NCBI GenBank assembly: GCA_964620675.1
Contig: CAZUJU010000006.1
Coordinates: 25,739 to 89,738, forward strand
DNA from: CAYSFW01 sp964620675
GTDB taxonomy: Bacteria > Pseudomonadota > Gammaproteobacteria > UWMA-0217
Length of the DNA stretch: 64,000 nt
Direction: 5' to 3'
Shown: piece after piece, positions 62,588 to 64,000 of the stretch
How the letters are laid out: every line of letters starts with the position of its first letter
Position numbering within the stretch: the first letter of the stretch is position 1
Notes under the pieces: generated by a model
What the model saw: only the letters and a program-made list of their open reading frames with translations
Databases searched by the model: none
Told to the model about the DNA's origin: nothing
Program-made: the position numbers and the translations under genes

Positions 62588-62986
62588 TTAATTCATCGAA
62601 TGCAGACCAATCATATTCCCTTCCGTATCAAACACCAAGGCGACGAAACCGTGTTCGCCGATGGGCATTTTCTCTTTGAAAATACTACCGCCATTCGCAG
62701 CAGCGCGGGCGGCTTCCACGGTGCAATCGTCGCAACTAAAATACACCATCGTGCCGCTGCCACCGGAAGGGCAACCGCCCATTTTGACCAGTGAACCTGA
62801 TGCGCCGTTAGTCGGTTCGGCATAATCGGACATGGGAAATGCCCACATCTCCAGATCAGGCCATGTTTCAGGGTCAGTTGTTGGTAAATGGCTGAGGGAT
62901 GTGTCCAACGTGGCTTCATAAAAGGCTTTGGCGCGTGGCATGTCCTGCACGTAGATTTCAAACCACCCAACGGGGTTTGCTTTCAT
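62588..62986 (-). CDS. VOC-superfamily (glyoxalase-like) protein
   Basis: The 132-residue protein has the start typical of a VOC group (KANPVGWFEIYVQDMPRAKAFYEATL) and a second half ending VFDTEGNMIGLHSM, a usual glyoxalase/bleomycin-resistance ending. Members may be isomerases, dioxygenases or resistance proteins, and the substrate is not readable. I chose the ATG at 62986. Base composition is more AT-rich than in the main part of the window. The truncated regulator follows. Confidence 0.88.
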   Translation of the reverse strand: MKANPVGWFEIYVQDMPRAKAFYEATLDTSLSHLPTTDPETWPDLEMWAFPMSDYAEPTNGASGSLVKMGGCPSGGSGTMVYFSCDDCTVEAARAAANGGSIFKEKMPIGEHGFVALVFDTEGNMIGLHSMN

Positions 62987-63059
62987 GGTATGGCTCTTTT
63001 GATAGGTAATCAATTGATTGGTTTTGGCAGTTTAACCTACCGCTGCTGACAGCACTATG

Positions 63060-63758
63060 TCAGGATGATTTTTGCAAAAAGATACGTAAAACCCGCTCAT
63101 CCATACACGAGCGCAGGAAAGCATTCATCGCAGTTTCATCGCCTGATGCATAAAATTCCAGCATCAGCGTATTGAACTCCAGTTGGCGTTTCGCAGGTAA
63201 ATTAATCGCGGGGTAGCCGTGTTGGAGCAAGTGCCCATTCATCATGAAACGCCCCATCCGCTTGTTCACATCGTAGAAAAATTGGCAACGTGCCATGGTC
63301 AGGAAAAGGTGGATAGCTTGGTCGTAGATGTCGTCGATGTGAGCAAGGTCAGCGATCATGGTTGCAAAACGTGCGGGCAATTCGACGACGGGGGGGGGCA
63401 TGTAGTCTGTTCCCGCGATCAATACGCTACCAGAACGAAAACACCCCCATTCCAAAGCTTCTTCTTTCCCCGCAACGGCATGAAGTACACAGGCTTTTTC
63501 GGCTGAAATCGTAAATTCGCCGCGTTCGATCCAGCTAAACAGTAGCCTCCATGCGTTGCCTTGGTTGACAGTGATTTGCTGGTCAGAAAGTTTGTGTCCG
63601 CCCACGGTGATACCGTCCAGCAGGGTTTGGACTTCCGGTAAGGTCATGTTAATGCCTTCCAGATTGACCGCATCACAGACGAATTCACTGAGTTGGCGTT
63701 TCGCCAGCATTAGCGCTTTAGCAGGGTTGGGGGGCATGTGCCAATAGGAGTCTTGCAT
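63060..63758 (-). CDS. Fic-like protein with altered catalytic motif
   Basis: The 232-residue protein has the Fic architecture: an inhibitory-like segment (VCDAVNLEGINMTLPEVQTLL) near residue 30 and a Fic core. The core motif, normally HPFxDGNKR, here reads QFFYDVNKRMGR. The histidine that acts as base in AMP transfer is replaced by glutamine, and a glycine by valine. It may therefore be inactive or do another job. AT-richer composition suggests acquisition by transfer. Confidence 0.75.
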   Translation of the reverse strand: MQDSYWHMPPNPAKALMLAKRQLSEFVCDAVNLEGINMTLPEVQTLLDGITVGGHKLSDQQITVNQGNAWRLLFSWIERGEFTISAEKACVLHAVAGKEEALEWGCFRSGSVLIAGTDYMPPPVVELPARFATMIADLAHIDDIYDQAIHLFLTMARCQFFYDVNKRMGRFMMNGHLLQHGYPAINLPAKRQLEFNTLMLEFYASGDETAMNAFLRSCMDERVLRIFLQKSS

Positions 63759-64000
63759 CGAGAGGTGTTCCTGCTTATGGTTTCGCTTCAGTATTAAGCC
63801 AAATAAGCGTGACTTTAGGCGATGACTTTAGGGATAGCAAGATCATTTAGCGGATCTGCTCGGTGGTACAAAGCGGATACGCCACATGACGAGCGTGGAT
63901 TTCGCCTTCCTCCTTCTTGCTCGACTAAAGCGATATTCTTTAATGGTAACTACTCGCCCCCTCTCGTCGAAAAAAAATATCTGAATTAACGAAAAAGCGC
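63759..64000. other. AT-rich end of the window, no gene seen
   Basis: No frame resembling a protein family is visible. Composition is AT-rich, as in the preceding 1.3 kb. A promoter for the Fic-like gene should lie at its left edge. Confidence 0.35.

Noticed and set aside
1..64000. CRISPR arrays, prophage genes, biosynthetic gene clusters and rRNA genes
   Set aside because: No short direct-repeat arrays with regular spacers, phage structural genes, large synthase genes or rRNA sequences were seen.

Overview
The window looks like the chromosome of a gammaproteobacterium with fairly high GC. The evidence is gene order: tpiA-secG-tRNA-Leu-nuoA-N, then initiator tRNA-rimP-nusA-infB-rbfA-(truB)-rpsO-pnp, plus ampD-ampE, a Rep helicase, a REP-associated transposase and an ETHE1-type persulfide dioxygenase. 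NuoC and NuoD are separate proteins, not fused as in enterobacteria. A sulfur-oxidising or Chromatiales-like relative is my guess only.

Layout. 1-15480 (+): end of tpiA, secG, tRNA-Leu(GAG) and a complete 14-gene complex I operon. 15537-23550 (+): a strong promoter, initiator tRNA, two hairpin terminators, then the NusA/IF2/ribosome-maturation/PNPase operon, in which truB is reduced to a 72-codon remnant. 23698-30953: ECF sigma and anti-sigma pair, a large MscS-family channel, a SEC-C protein and an ABC exporter. 31793-35285: persulfide dioxygenase facing a Crp/Fnr regulator and Rep helicase. 35321-35566: a short element with terminal inverted repeats that recurs at 62025-62330. 35851-39449: ampD, ampE, a histidine phosphatase, then a secreted four-repeat protein with a peptidoglycan-binding end, preceded by a perfect CRP-type palindrome.

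39634-48897 is almost all on the minus strand. It holds a Rossmann-fold reductase and a likely operon running GNAT/C39-peptidase fusion, RimK-like ATP-grasp ligase, membrane-fusion protein, ABC ATPase and two FtsX/MacB-type permeases, with a lipoprotein gene upstream. The set suggests making, trimming or modifying a peptide-like product and moving it across the envelope. It is the best candidate here for a poorly described system.

49040-52070 is accessory DNA: a perfect 28-bp palindrome, a Uma2-type nuclease, a monooxygenase-like small protein, a broken response-regulator domain, and a REP-associated transposase flanked by three REP hairpins. 52391-57188 is a GldA-GldFG-DUF4340 ABC operon. 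57359-61640 is a divergent cluster of envelope or unknown proteins (DUF2202, small secreted protein; DUF6502, DUF5666, predicted beta-barrel). From about 62450 to the end base composition is visibly more AT-rich and holds a truncated YafY-type regulator, a VOC protein and a Fic-like protein whose catalytic motif has lost its histidine, which suggests acquired DNA.

All family assignments come from reading motifs and gene order; no database search was run.
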